A stretch of DNA of 64,000 nt from Cyathus striatus (GCA_025738555.1 JAOVFP010000001.1:5022001-5086000), one strand, 5' to 3'. Counted from the stretch's first letter, positions 31,614-51,072 are shown. Notes: generated by a model not told the origin, from the sequence alone. Numbers and translations are program-made.

Positions 31614-32508
31614 ACTTGCAATTAGACCGGTAGCCGGTCGGTATCGTGAGACTACGTTCACGTGATATGAACGATTGTATCGTGTCGATATACCGACCGG
31701 TCCAACTCGTCGAATTTAGGAGGGGTAAAAGTTATCGGCGTTAAGACCTTTTGGGCTTCAAAAATTGCCTTTTTAGGATTTTCAAGTCCTCGCGGGTATG
31801 CATCATCCCCTCATCATCTTTCATTTTTATTGTGTTTCCCTTCAGCTTTGCACTTTGTATCCTCTATTTCGAATAGTATTATAATTTTTACAATTATCTG
31901 AACCACTACCATGTCTAAGAACCAAGGTATAGCCCATGTAGCATCCCTCGCCCCCACCAGCCAACCAAGCAGCACCTCCAACAATCCAATTCCACCATCT
32001 TCCCTCTATCCCGTGCACATTCCAACCTTTTGAAGCACCCAATCCCTCAAATCTACCATATTTAGAGGCCATAGAAAGGAGTTGTCGCGCTTTCGGCTGT
32101 TCGTGGGACCATGTGATGCTGTTCAGTGTTGACTTTTGAGGGCATGCCTGAATCTTGAGTGCTATCCGCCGACCATGGAGACTAATGCAGCGTATTCTGC
32201 ACAGCGAGTGGTATTGACATGTACACGTAGCCAATAAATGGTAGAGCTGAGGAGCCTTCGGGAGGGAGTAATGGAAGGGAGGACAACAGGTAAGATGAAA
32301 GACGCGTTGCGCACGAGCACTGAGATGGGAAAGTACGGCTCTATCCGAAAACCCAAAAAAGGAGATTTTTTGAACCCTTAACGCCGATAACTTTTACCCC
32401 TCCTAAATTCGACGAGTTGGACCGGTCGGTATATCGACACGATACAATCGTTCATATCACGTGAACGTAGTCTCACGATACCGACCGGCTACCGGTCTAA
32501 CTTGCAAT
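31614..32508. mobile_element. non-autonomous TIR DNA transposon, 9-bp target duplication
   Basis: The element spans 31623-32499 (877 bp). Its ends are inverted copies beginning TAGACCGGTAGCCGGTCGG. I compared the two ends base by base and found them identical for about 122 bp (31623-31744 against 32378-32499), followed by a further weakly matching 40 bp. The flanking 9-mer acttgcaat is directly repeated at 31614-31622 and 32500-32508 as a target site duplication. A 9-bp duplication with long inverted repeats is the usual pattern of Mutator-like elements, so a MULE-derived non-autonomous element is the best guess. The interior encodes no transposase; a minus-strand open frame (32234-31842) may be captured host sequence. 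Perfect TIRs and an intact duplication suggest recent insertion. Confidence 0.85.
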
Positions 32509-33500
32509 GTGCGGTTGAGGCAAGAGAGCTGAGGAGATCTTGTGACCGTGGGAGAGTGCACGTGAAGGTCGAAAAGTGCAACCCATTTTAACCCGGACAG
32601 AATACCTTGCAAGCAAGGTGATTCACCTTTGTCAGTCCCCTTTCAGCAACCTTTCTGCGTCCATCTCTGTCTCCAGTATCGCGTCGTACACTGCGTTTTT
32701 ATATCTTGCGTTTCTACTTAGGTCATACCTTCTTTTGTATTTTTAACTTTATTACCGTGCTAATTTGTGCTACCTCTTTTCATTTCGGAGTATGGCACCA
32801 CTCCTTTACCAGTTCCAATGCCTATGTATTGTGAACATTTATATCTACTCTTTTGCTTACCTTGTAAATGTCATAACTTTGCCTCTACAATCTTGATACT
32901 TGCCTGTCTTCCCAACGCTAGACCGGTAGCCGGTCTATCCCAATGTAACCTTTTGAGATTGATAAAATTTTGTACCTTCGTCCCCGGAGTCTCACCTCTT
33001 TTGTGCCTGCCTGGCAAATAAGTCCAACAAGTGGTATTTTCCTCTCTCATTTACCTTCTACCTCACTTATCGTGACTCTCCCTTTACTTAAACAGTTCGT
33101 GTAGATATTGCCTACTTCATTCAAGTACATATTGCTCAGTTCAAATTTCTCATTGTTAGTGGGCCTTGCCGGCGATAGCCGGCCTTATTTGTTATTTTAT
33201 ATACCCTGTTGATACCCTGTTACAACCTCTGCTCATGTAATAATCTAATTTAACCGTAGTCGTAAGTACTCACATAGCAATTGAAACGCACTGCTAACCT
33301 TTACTTGCAGGCAATTTTTAGTGAGGTTTAAGAACATGTTCATTCTAATTAGTATGTCACATAATATTACTATGAGTATACTAAGTACTCCTACTACTAT
33401 GATAGTATTCCTGAGCGGTGTCCAATTGTTCAAACGTTCATGGTTAACACGCTAATATATATATATATATATATACTTGCCGTGCTAGCGCAGTATTGTA
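32509..33500. other. AT-rich intergenic DNA with transposon-end fragments
   Basis: A 19-bp string tagaccggtagccggtcta at 32919-32937 is self-complementary apart from its centre and matches the terminus of the TIR element 420 bp to the left. A GC hairpin (gccggcgatagccggc) lies at about 33172-33187 after a TTAGTGGG string, like the one near 1100. An (AT)10 microsatellite occupies about 33455-33474. No gene is seen. Confidence 0.5.
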
Positions 33501-36500
33501 ATGTACAGCGATGTCGTACCTGGTTCCGATTTTTTTCTGCCTACACCGGGGCCTGAGTAATTGTAAAAAGCTTCTTGCTGTCCATGCTCCAAGTTTACAC
33601 AATATTAAAATAGTTGATTACAAGATCAAATTTGAAGGAGTGGATTAGTTTGTGCATTCAATTCAGCCATTCTTTCAATGAGAGTGAGAGTAATAAATAA
33701 ATAAAAGCGAATGTAAAGTGTAAAGTACTAATATTGTATCGACAAAGTACTTACATACCGGAGCACGGACTCCCAGTCTGAGCTGAGGATGCTATATTAT
33801 TCTCGAGAACCTAATCTAAAATGATCAAAGTAAGTAGGGTGAATTGTAGTAAAAAAGGAACGAAAAAAACCTGAATTCTTAAAAACTTGACAAGCTAATA
33901 AGTATCATCAATTGTCTAGCGGCTCTTGCACAACGCAAACTCATATAATTCCCTCCCAGCCACCCATAGCTCCCACTTCTCCTGTCGGAAAGCGTACTTT
34001 ATGATCAACTTCCAACCAACTTCTGACCCTAAGCAATGTACTTGCCAGCTTGTGTATCGCTCATTCTGAGTAGCTTGAGCTAGGTATGGCAAAAAAGAAC
34101 CTTAAGATTCGACGCAGCCTTTCATAAGTAGCGTTACTGTGGGTGTGGCAGTGAAGGTTTTGAACGTGAACGTGAACTCGAAGAGGGAGTACGGATCCGC
34201 AACCGAGTGGTGAGGTCACGTTCGTCACGTATGCCACGAACCGGGACCCCCCTCGGGCCTCTGGTGCTCGCTCACAAATCAATCCTCTTCTACAGTTGCA
34301 CTTGCTCTCCTTCCTCGTTGCCCCAACAGATGGTACACATTCAGAGAGAAACGACAATGGTCTCCTGCAACACGCTACAGCTGCGCCCAGCGATGGATAG
34401 ACAACAACAAGGGTTTCCCTCGCCCATCTCCTAGTCTGCGTTCTCGTTGGAGTCCAGGATTCTTTTACAAGGCAGATCGTTGTCATGCATGGGCCTTGCG
34501 CTCACTGGTAGACCTCCTGCTGGACGTTATTTAAGCCCCACAATGGATGCCACGAATGGAGAGGAAGCTAACCTGCATTTAGGGAGTTCAAGACTTCCGC
34601 AGCACGAACGCGTAATCCTAACCAGCTCGTTATTCATCTTCAAACTCCGTGAACCTGCAGCATAGATCAAGTAGCAATATCGCATGCTTGACTTAATGAA
34701 GGAATTCTTAGCCCTGGTAGCGCGATTGGTGGGGGTGGGGGGTTGTAATCGGTGGAGAGGAGGCGCTGACGTACTGCTACCAGATACTGGCTATTCCAAA
34801 GTTGCTCTCAGTACCGGTGTTGAAGTTCCTCCAGTCGCCAAGATTTACAACCCGACTAGGTCTCAGTCGTCTATGTTCCATCAATGTCTGTTATCCACGC
34901 TGGAATATCCTGGTCCTACTAACCTGGGCGGTGTGGTGCGCTTAGGGCGCTTACGAAGGCCGGTTCGCTGCACATAATCTCCGTCGTCAACTTAGCTCAG
35001 TCGTCTGTACGCTGGATGCCTGGCTTCCCCCCTCGCGTGGATGCAACTAACCCCGTTGGACGATGCAACTGGATCAGCCCACAATCCTCCTTGATGCTTC
35101 TGGTTTCTATACCACTTGGAGCCTGTCCCCAAGCCGAGGCTACTGAGACTTAGTGTCGTACCTCAAGCAAAGATGCTCTTGTAACGCGCCCCAATTTGAA
35201 CAACCTGGGATCACCTATGGACCTCATCGCTATGACGGCTTACGCTTGTGCTGCTGCCAGATACGGAGAGCGATGAGGGTCTCCAAGACTCCAAGACTTA
35301 TTCAATGCTTCGGGTTGTACTCGATGCTGCAACTAGTATCAACCAGTACTGCAGTCCTTTTTCAACAAGATCCATGTCCGGAATGCTGTGACAGTTTGCC
35401 TAATCTAGTAGCTCTGCAGACCTCCAGAGTGTAGCCCTTGAAATGGCTTTCCTTGCTCGTAGTCGCTTGCCTACACAACATACACTCATGCCATACTCCA
35501 TCGCTCCGCGACAGACCCGAGGCCTAATCATAGGTATACACATGAAAGCGACGGGCACCGTCAGCAGCGGCACCAAGTCTTGCGACCTCTATCTGGTGAT
35601 TAGAAGCGACGCTTCGAAGCCTAGCCCAATAGACTTCGAGTTCTTCAGTCTCGGCTCTGGGTGCTTGGTGTAGATGTACTACGATGAAGAACTCTTGTCT
35701 GCCCTCTCAGTATGTAAACTGAGTACCCATATGTTTCTTCCTCGAACAGGACCAAGATTTTTTCGCTCTGTCAGGTCCAATGTCGCCGTGGACCATTACT
35801 CAGACTGCAGAGCCTCTCCGAGTCCTAGGCGTAGCTTCGTCTGTGTTGCTATACCTTCTGTCTTGCACGACGAGAAGATGGTGAAATTTCGGAGCCTTGT
35901 CTGTGCCAACGACCCCTGTGATCGAAGGCTTCCATGTCTTTCGACCACTCTCTGAGTGTCTGCTCCATAATGCTGGAATTAGGGTGACACATTGAGCTAT
36001 CTTCTGTCCTGGGTTCACTGTAATTACGAATCATTCCTCCAGTTGCGCTCTCCTTCGTGAGGTATCTCTTCGTCTACTTCTGCGTTCTCTTCCTGCATGT
36101 TGTCCCCAACGCGGCGAGCAACGTATCGCATTTGGCATCTTCGGTTTAACTACCTGCTAAGGATTAACCGCAGCCATACGCTGCACTGCTCGCAAAAGCA
36201 CCAGAAGTCGCACTAAAGGTCAACGCACCAGGATGTGAGCTTGAATTGACAAACGGATGTAACGATTAAAAACGTCGTTGGCCGTCGTAGAGCTGGGTTC
36301 AACTTCTTCAGTCTCATGCCGGTTACCGTTGAGTTGGCCGCGACGAGAGCTCATCCATACCCCGCATCATGCGAAACTGAGATCCCTTTCTTTTCCAAAA
36401 TAGGAGGTAGAATTGGCCGGACTACTGCGTCACTTCCTTGCCTGGTTCGGGTTTGCTGCACGTCGCGAAGCATTACAATTTACTCATGTTAGGACTCCAC

Positions 36501-37137
36501 ATTTTTCTAGTGCACCGGGAAGAAGTGGATCTAATTAGACCCTTTGAATCTCAAAGGACATGGCCTACCTTCCTTAATGCGTATCCAATTACAAGGCGAC
36601 GAGCTAACTGACCACTATGGGGAAGCCGAGGCCGAGTGGACTATGGAACGAAAGAGCAGATGGTACATCATTTACTGCTCGGGCAGGACGGCACAAACTC
36701 AGGTTAACTTCAAAACAAAGATCGACATTCTCCTTATTGGTGCGTCTCTGATCCGTTATACTGTACCACCTATTATTTTTTTGCGTAGAACACACTTGTA
36801 ACAACGTACATGCCACGGCAACAGTCTGTCGGTGCAGGCATCACATGTAGGTTCGGACGCTTCAGACAGGTATAATTTTGGTGGTTATCCAGGCTTCCAT
36901 GTACATGCCGCTAGGATACGTACGTGACCGGCATGTAGCTACTGTGCCCGCTGCAGTTGCCGCGTATACACGTATATTTGTACCGCCTATCTTGTTGGGT
37001 CAGGTCTGCAAACAAACATATATCGGCGTCAACCAAGTGTTGTATATAAGTTGAATATATAAAATGACCTGTTACCAGTATATCACCACAGCTTGCGTCC
37101 AACTCGTACACTGTACTATTAACTAACGGTGAACGGT
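33501..37137. other. intergenic between the ABC copies, no confident gene
   Basis: Open frames of 60-140 codons occur on both strands (for example 34486-34061 minus and 35153-35955 plus) but show no motif or splice continuity. The base composition around 34.1-36.2 kb is less AT-rich than its surroundings and could be old coding sequence. The last few hundred bases should be the promoter of ABC copy 2; a tgtatataag TATA-like string lies at about 37041-37050, close to 90 bp before the start. Confidence 0.35.
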
Positions 37138-43266
<6,129 letters not shown>

Positions 43267-44347
43267 TGGGGTCAAACATGACCTTGCACGACGTCCTACG
43301 AAGTCTGCACATAATGAACTCTCAGTTATTATACCCAGTTATTGTATTTTCACTCCTTTTAAATAATAGTATTATTCGTGTTCACGTTCTTGAGCATACA
43401 CTTAATATCGGTTATAGTCGAAAGCTTGAATGTTGTTGTAATCAGTTGACACATAATGGTAACTTACGTTGTATGTTGTCATTTGAGAGTTCTAAGAACG
43501 GGGAGGTTCAATTCCCTCTGAATATGCTGTTATCTTCATGCCTGTCCAATTTTTTATCACGATAACGCTGTAAGGTATGTCCCCTACTAGTTAGTATGTA
43601 CCGACGTTAGATCTGCATACACTCACTCAGTCAATACATTCGTTTACCCCACTTTCAATATTCTCCAGTCTCCTCTTTCACGGTACTTAAAAGACGCAAT
43701 TTCCTACGCGTATAAGGACACATACCATTGTTATGCTCACCCCCAGTCCTCTTCATTGTATGATAATGTTGCAATCCTAAAGTCGAATGATGACGTCACG
43801 CGTCATTGTCTGTTGTGGGTCCCACACAAGTCCCACACGTGCGCATGACACATGCATGTGGTCGAGAACACACGCACCTCTACTAACTTACTAGAGCCCA
43901 GATTTTCTATTGTCACCCGGCTTCAAGCTTGCATCCTAATCCTATCCGTACCACAATTGTCACAAATATTTAATGCTCACAATTGACGAATCTCGAGAGC
44001 TCGAAACAGGACTCGCAGTCCCAAACATCTTCCGCACTGCCATTACAACAACAATTACATCTACAACTACAGTCTAAATTGTACAATACACTGTCCCATC
44101 ACCATTACCCCGTAACCCTACTAACTAAAGTTAGTGGGAATTTACATTATACAAGAACTTGTAATAGTACACCTACAACAACAGATAGAAATATGATTTG
44201 GATTGTAGCAAACTTGAGAATGTTTTCTAAACGGGCAAGAGATAGAACCAAAAGATGGAATCAAAAGAAACGGGAGAGATATTGAGAGGGCGGGGAGCGA
44301 GGAGTCATGCAAAAAAGAAGAAAAGAAAGAAAAACGAAAAAAAATCA
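43267..44347. other. convergent 3' intergenic region
   Basis: The flanking genes converge here. The region contains the second copy of the 35-bp motif (44108-44142, inverted relative to 30110-30144), a perfect CRE-like TGACGTCA at 43791-43798, and a gtgggtcccac palindrome near 43817-43827. Since no promoter is expected between converging genes, the CRE-like site is probably without function for them. No gene is recognised. Confidence 0.45.
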
Positions 44348-46902
44348 CTATGCATGGGTATCACAAAACAGGGTATCATCTCCCAACAACGCCCGGGGCA
44401 CACGCCACTCCGTCTCCTGCGCAATCTGCACCTCTTGAGTGTAACCAACCACCCCATCAAGCTTCAAGTTCTTCTGAAAAACGCACATCTTTGTCAACAA
44501 CAGCTCCTGCCCACCTCCGGGTCCAGGTGGGTCCAAGTACGCCTTGATCAACTGCTCCACTTCCACATCGGTGAACATGGACACGGCGCGCTGTGCGCCG
44601 CCCAAGGTGGACGGAGCGTGTTGTGCATCCTTGGAAGAGTGGTGCTGAAGAGGCGACGTGCGCTGGTACGGCGACGTCTGCGCCTCATTCACGCACGACG
44701 ACGGATTGGCTGGAGGGGTGGTAGGAAGAGGCGAAGGCGAGACGGACAGGCTTCCAGATTGCGAGTCGGCAAAGTGGAGAGAGGGCGTGTAAGCGCCCCG
44801 CTCGCTATCGCTACCGGTGCCATTTCCGATGTTGACATCCGCGTTGTTACTGCTGCTGATGGTCCCGCTAACACTGGAGCTGGCTTTACTCTCAACACCA
44901 CCGCATTCCTATAAAACTCTATCAGCACCGAGGAAAAAACGCAGAAAACGTAACCCAGGGTCCACTCACAGTGCCCAGATGCGTCACCGTATTCGGCTCT
45001 TCGCCAATCCTCTCCATTGAGCGCCCAGAGTCAGGTACCCGTTCAACCTGCATGATAATATATAAATTAGCACTTGCATCGCCCCACGGAGTAATACAAA
45101 AACCGCATTATAGCGGTATATATAAAAGAAAATAAGACTGACCGAAGTGAATCCGCTTCCCGCTCGCGAGACTTTCAGATTCAGCTTTACCAGGACGCGG
45201 TCTAGGACTTCAGTCCGTCTCTTTCGTTTCGGTGATGAGGCTGTAGTCTGCTCTTCCCTTGTAGCACGAGTGGGAGCAGCACCGGAGCGGAGAGGATGGA
45301 CCTCGTCACCACTTCGCCTACAAAGTGCCGGAACTTCTGCCTCCTTCACTTCAGGCGCAGCACGGAGCGCAACAGCCTTCCTCTTCTCCAACGCACGCAC
45401 ATCACCTAGAACCTCTCCCCTCTCCTTGCTTCTGTCTTCCTCACTCGGAGTTACTCTTCGCCTAACTTTCCTCTCCAAAGGCGGAAACCCGGCCAACATT
45501 TGCGGACTCCCAGGAGGCGTCTTCCGATCCGCAAAGCGACTCTTCCTTGCTCTCTTCCTCCCTCTCTCGTCATCCTCACCCGCATTGCGCTCTCCATCCT
45601 GCGCATGGGTCTGGTTGACCCATGCCCTCGTCCTCTCGTCCCATCCCTCCACTTCCTTCTGCGTCGGTGTGCGTGAAGGCAAAGGCAAGGGTGCAGGAGG
45701 GATAGGAGGTGTGTAGAACACCGTCGGAGGGGAGAGCATGCGCAGCTGCTCGCTCGTGGGTGTTGGCGAGCGAGACATTGCCCAGCGAGGGATTGGGGTG
45801 GGCACTTTGACAGGAATGGGTGGGAGAGATGCGGAAGGGGCGTACTTGAGAGCAGAGAGGGGGTCGTGCAAGGGCGAGAAGCACTGCAGAGGTGGCGAAG
45901 GGGATAATGGGTCGCGGGTAGGTATGAGGGTGGGCGATAGGGGGTCGTATGTAGGGTGACGGGGTTGAGGTGCGTGGATGGCGGGAGGAAGGGAGGAGCT
46001 GAGGTGGCTCAGTGAGGTGGCGGAAGAGTCGCAGCGTTGCCGCTTGATAGGAGGAAGCGAAGGCGAGGTTGACCTTCCGTGTTTTCTCGAAATGGAAGTT
46101 AATAGCAACCCCTCTGTCGCTTCCTCTTTCATCGGAATAGAGGAAACTATGGACGAAGGCTTCTGCCTCGATCGGAGGTTGTATCGAGGGATGGTGAGAT
46201 GTATAGGCTTCTTCACTCGCAGGGACGATACTGATTCAACTGCGGCCGATGAAGTAGGTAGGGACGCAGCAGTGGTGGAAGCGACTGCGGTCGCGTAGAG
46301 GCGGTCACGTTGCAACACTGGCCGGGAACGTTTGGCCCTTTGGAATACGGGAGATGGGGACCTCGGACGCTTTCGCGACTTGGCGGGTGCATACATGTTG
46401 GGACGTGAGGGCAAACTTGAAGTGCTGGCGAAAGATGTGATTCTAGTTACCCCAAGTCAGTGCTAGTCCGTGATCATATCAACTGCCAAAGACACTTACC
46501 GCGGCTCACGGAGCACCACGTTTTCTCTACACAGGGCATCAGAATCCACTCAGAACGGCGAGGGAATGGTGAACTTACATTCCTAGCTGGGCCTGCACAT
46601 CTCGAAAGGCTTCATCGTCGAACCAGTAATCTATTGCTTGCTTGATCCTCTTCCACACATTCTAGCCACCATCAGTTTGCGCCACACAAGAATGGAAGCA
46701 GAGGTGGACTTACCTGTTGGGCGTTGGGCCACCAGAATGATACTTCGTTCCCCTCGAGGGAGACGTTGGCGGTAGAAGGGTGATGGATCTTGAGAGCACT
46801 GAGGTCGGTCCTCAAGCTCGTCGCCAGGTCCTTTTGGGATAGGGTGTGCAGCAGGCTGGTCTTCTCGGAGTCGTAGACAATTGCAGCACGTACGGCTTGC
46901 AT
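44348..46902 (-). CDS. Ser/Pro-rich, probably nuclear protein of unknown function
   Basis: Six exons, 46902-46714, 46661-46579, 46526-46500, 46442-45143, 45047-44970 and 44908-44348, join in phase to give 745 aa. The third exon is only 27 nt. The first about 90 residues look globular and conserved-like (MQAVRAAIVYDSEKTSLLHT, FWWPNAQQNVWKRIKQAIDY). The rest is mostly disordered: rich in Ser, Pro and Arg, with several basic clusters that could be nuclear localisation signals (KSRKRPRSPSP, GRKRARKSR, KRKRR) and many SP/TP sites suited to proline-directed kinases. A DPLSP/DPLSA phrase is repeated three or four times near the middle. The last 90 residues regain structure (FTDVEVEQLIKAYLDPPGPG). 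I do not recognise a family. A regulatory or chromatin role is only a guess from composition. Confidence 0.7.
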
Positions 46903-49900
46903 GGTGGAGGGATGGTGGAGAATAGGGGTAGGGAGAGTCAGAGATGGTGATGGTTGAGGAGAGAGAGAGGGATAAATAACATTTGGAGTGAATTGGTGTT
47001 GAGCCTGGCTACGAAATGGCTGTCCATTGATTTTGGTGGGCGCTTCGAAGCAGGGGCTATATGGGGTTTACACCATTGTTCCCACGGGGCTCCCATTATC
47101 ACCCTTTCGAGTTTCGACCTAGCCATCCACAACCATCATGATTCAGCGCTACTTACCTGCTGCAATCTTTCCGGTTCCCAACACTGCAAAGCATCTGATG
47201 CTGACAGCTGCTTGATAATTATAGTATGTCATGAAATTTTTGCAAGTCGTTGGGTTCAGATTTTCTCGTTCTTTTGTCAACCATTTCTTTCTTTTGCAAT
47301 TCATTGTCCCGCGTGCCAAAGCCATCATGCATCAACATTCCTCGCGAATAGGCTTTTGACATTCAATTTCACAATCACTATCTGGCGCTATGAATACATA
47401 ACGCTCTTCTTTGTGTGAAAGAACTTGGAAAGAACATCATTCCTTTCCGAGAGTCGGAATCGGAGCCTTCCGTTCAAACTTGAAAGGGATCCAGGCTAAT
47501 CTTGGTACTTACTTTGAAGTTTCCGCCACCCTCCTTTGCTAGAACAAACCTATATGTACTTACTTGGAAATTCGATAGGCAAGAGCAATGCTCAGCGCTT
47601 AGGTACTACTTGGCAGCGCTTAATTACGTAATATATATTCGTTACACATTTATTTCATTTCCACGGGCTTGAAGTGCGCGCCGACAACGACACCCCGACT
47701 ACGATCAGCTTCTCGAGGGAAACAAGTTGAAGCAAGCGCTGAGAATAACGGATGGCTCCGACGGAGACTCGGAAGTGCAAAAAACAGGTGGTCCGATACC
47801 ATGTTGTTAACTTAAAGCAATAAGTACTCCACGAGCGTCATGAGCTACTCATTCCTCAGTAGTGCACTGCTCGTTTGCGTTGGTAAATTGCGCAGAGTCA
47901 TATATTGAAGTTGGGAACCACGAACGCCGAGTAATATGACTTAACAGGCGCGTTGTGTTTACTCTGACAACTGCAATTCTCAAGCGTTATGTATCCAATG
48001 TGGCAAGGAAGTATAAAATGAGAGGCATTTCAGGTTGAACCGTGATCTCATAAAGCTATGATTAAAAATATCACATTGTACGAGCCCTAGTGGGAAGTTT
48101 AGTACTTTGATTGGAATAGATAGACTGCGAAGACTATAAATGCATTTTACAATGTGCTGGAGGCGTTGAATTTCATCGTGGATCACTTGCACCTCTAGGT
48201 CTTGAAGAGTCGAATCAATCTAGACTCAAAGGCTACTTCAAATACTAAGTATCAGTACATACTTTTCTCCCCAAAGAGGTGAAGAATTATGCGCATCGTG
48301 AATTCCTGAATCAGTCGCGTTGTGGCAATGTATTCGAATTTTTTATTTGAAGGCAACGATGCGTGTTTCAGTCACAAGAAACAACGCAGTCCATACAAAC
48401 TTCGACCGGTTGTTTTAAAACCGCACAACATTAAATGTGGATAAATTTGCTAACTCGTGGTCAGCAAGACACTGTCATGCTGCTGAGTCGTGCTGCCCTG
48501 TAAACACGCAGAAAGTACGGGGAAGGAAAGAATCTAAATCCCCCTCATTAGTCTAATTGTGATACTTTATATGTAAGCGTCTTATAATTGATTCGCATGT
48601 ATTGTCTTACGTAGATGTCGATCAGACTCGATCTGGTGAGCTCGAAGCTGGAGAGCCGAAAGCGCGTGGTGAGGCTACGTACACCGGACCAATCAGCAGA
48701 AGAGGTCAAAAGAGATTGATAACAAAACGCGCCGTAGGTTCAATTGGATCTCAAAGCCTAGAAACTTGCATATTGCGTAGAACCGTAACGTAGACGAGCA
48801 AAAAACTAGACTTGTAAGTGCGATCAATAGTTAGGAAGCGCTGTGGGGTGGATTTATTAGCGAGTAGAATCTAGATGTTCTTCCAAATACGAAGACCTCT
48901 GAGACTTGAGTCGATCGACATAATGCTTGCAACTAGTGTAGCGTAAATCCAACGTGAATGAGTATAAAATTTAGAATACAGATCACTGCCAGAGTGTTGT
49001 ATTTGCGCAAGTTGATTTGAAGATATAGATGACTCCACAGTAGGAAAGTGGACATGACTGTAAATGTAACTAAATCAAGGGAGAAGGCCATGGTCAGCTG
49101 TGGAGAAACGAGTAAGTTAGAAAGAATGATGAAACCCAATATATGTGCGTGTATTACGAACGGCGAAAGGGGCGAGATGATTCACGCTGCCAGTGTGCGT
49201 GTAGGTAAGTCACGTTCGTTGATTCGGTTTCGGAGTCCCTGAATTTTGTCCGTGCTGAATTAGGTGAAGTTGAGGACTCGATGTGGCGAAGACCCAATTA
49301 TTCATGTCTATGATTAAACCACTGGCACAGGATTCACATGAAGATTTCCCTGTGAGACTCGTAGAGGTGTCCACAATCCAGACCGCCTTTCGACTCAGCT
49401 GCCTAGTGAGGGATTCTGATAATCCATTGGCTACTCATTGGCTCTGACATCAGGATTCTAGAAAGATAAGCCGTTTGCAGGCTTACGTGCAGGCACTAAT
49501 GGATGACAGCGGGCCTAGTGGAGGATGAAGAAGCAGAAGACGATGGGAAACACAAACACGACTTGAGAATAATGACTTGCCGACCGCATTCAAGATGCAT
49601 AAGCAGACTGATGGAGCTTAAGATAAGTAACTGATTAGGTTTTGTGGGTCCTTTGATCATAAGTACTTATCTGTACTTCAGATTGTTGAATTATTCCAAA
49701 AGGAACTGCTAAGACACTTGAGCCACCCAATCCTGTTGGTAAGTATCTTTTCACGTTAAAGATTCAATAATTGCAAGTTATTTTGGAATCAACATCTTGT
49801 TACTGACTTGATACGGTGCTTCTGTGAGTAGAGATATATAACAATACTAAGAAACGGAAAATCAACTGAGTGTAGTCGAGATAAGTATGTCGATGAGGAA

Positions 49901-51072
49901 GAACTGCGATAAATCCAAGACTTAGACAAACTAGAGGGAGAAGAGACTCGGACTGTCACTGTGTCACTTAGAGGAGCTCCTCACGTTCACGTGATTTTGA
50001 TGTCTGAGGTTCAATGTTCAGATCCCGCCATTACCGTTGAACAGCTCGGAACTTGGACGGTTTGTTAAGGACTATGATCCCCGTAAGTTCGCTGTCCAGT
50101 GTCTTCGTACTTCGTCTGTATTCAGGCTAATCCTGCTTTTTGATCTCGCGCAGTTATGCTCCATGCTGCATGGCGTTTTCAATTCAGAGATCTGCGGTGT
50201 TGGTCGCAGTCTCTAGTGGGACATAAGTTCTTGTTAAAGGTGCTGCGCCGTTCAAACGGTCCAATGAGCAAGTATCAGCATACTGCCATCATCTATCAGA
50301 TACGTTGATCCACGGATTTCCGCTTAAACGAAGTGGATATTTTCTGCGAACGGGAAATGCTTCAATGGAGAAAGGAATCCGTCGCTTAGCTTTAACCGTC
50401 TATTTGCTGTCTAGGCGCAATGCTATTTCTGCGTTACTGCTATTGCTTCCTCTAACCTGGTCCCACATTCTGGCATCCTTTTGGCAAGAAATTTGTATTT
50501 TAACGTCGTAAATCCGCCACAATCCGACCACCCAACCTTGGCCATCGCCAGCTTTTCTCGTACTTTTGTCATTTCCTGTATTCAGTGCCAACCAGTGTGC
50601 AGCTCCCGTCGAAACCGGAAATGCGTTTACTACCGCCATTTCTCATATCTCACATGCCGCAGACGATCAGGTGAGAACTATGACGGTCTTTTCCCATAAT
50701 TTTTTAGTTAGACCACGAAACAACTACTTATCTGCTTCTTTAAGAGCAGTTACCTACAGGTGCCTTCGTTAGGCCCTGACGAAAATCCATTCATGCATGT
50801 CAGTGGCTAGAATACTTCCCCATAATCAAGTATGCTCCCACATTTCGGTTGTTATTACTTATCTTTCATTATACTCTTAACTCCTCGCCTCCGGATGGAT
50901 TGGAAGCATCAATGTGGATATTCCTGTCAGTCCTATGTAATGCCCATCGTCTTTCAGAGGCTCTCGCGAACCTATGGGTGTTAAAGCTCTCAGCGCCTCA
51001 AATGGCGTACTACGGGATTAAATACGTGTGGTTTTCGAACTTCTGAATCTCTCAACCCATTTCCCTCTCTCA
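46903..51072. other. 4-kb intergenic region, no gene recognised
   Basis: It contains the promoter of the Ser/Pro-rich protein gene on the left and the 5' flank of P450 gene 1 on the right. A 154-codon plus-strand frame at 46954-47418 has no motif. From about 50510 the sequence is recognisably similar to the upstream flanks of P450 genes 2 and 3 (described separately). No tRNA or rRNA signal was noticed. Confidence 0.4.
50560..50690 (+). promoter_or_regulatory. duplicated upstream module of P450 gene 1
   Basis: A stretch with landmarks gtgtgcagctccCgt, tttactaccgccattt, tcacatgccgc and gatcag-gtgaga is matched upstream of P450 genes 2 (54090-54172) and 3 (59455-59553). Each copy ends with a good splice-donor-like GTGAG, here at 50671, about 400 bp before the start codon. 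I infer either a 5' leader exon followed by a leader intron, or a decayed short exon carried along in the duplications. Confidence 0.45.

Noticed and set aside
33455..33474. AT dinucleotide run
   Set aside because: Ordinary microsatellite in AT-rich DNA; not a CRISPR or origin feature, which are not expected in this fungal sequence.
43791..43798. Perfect CRE palindrome TGACGTCA
   Set aside because: It lies between two converging genes, where no promoter is expected; an 8-mer of this kind can occur by chance.
45147..45716. 189-codon plus-strand frame inside the 745-aa protein gene
   Set aside because: Antisense shadow of a Ser/Arg-rich exon; the minus-strand six-exon model is in phase throughout.
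46954..47418. 154-codon plus-strand frame in the intergenic region
   Set aside because: No motif, amino-acid composition rich in Cys, His and Ile, and no sign of splicing or conservation; considered chance.
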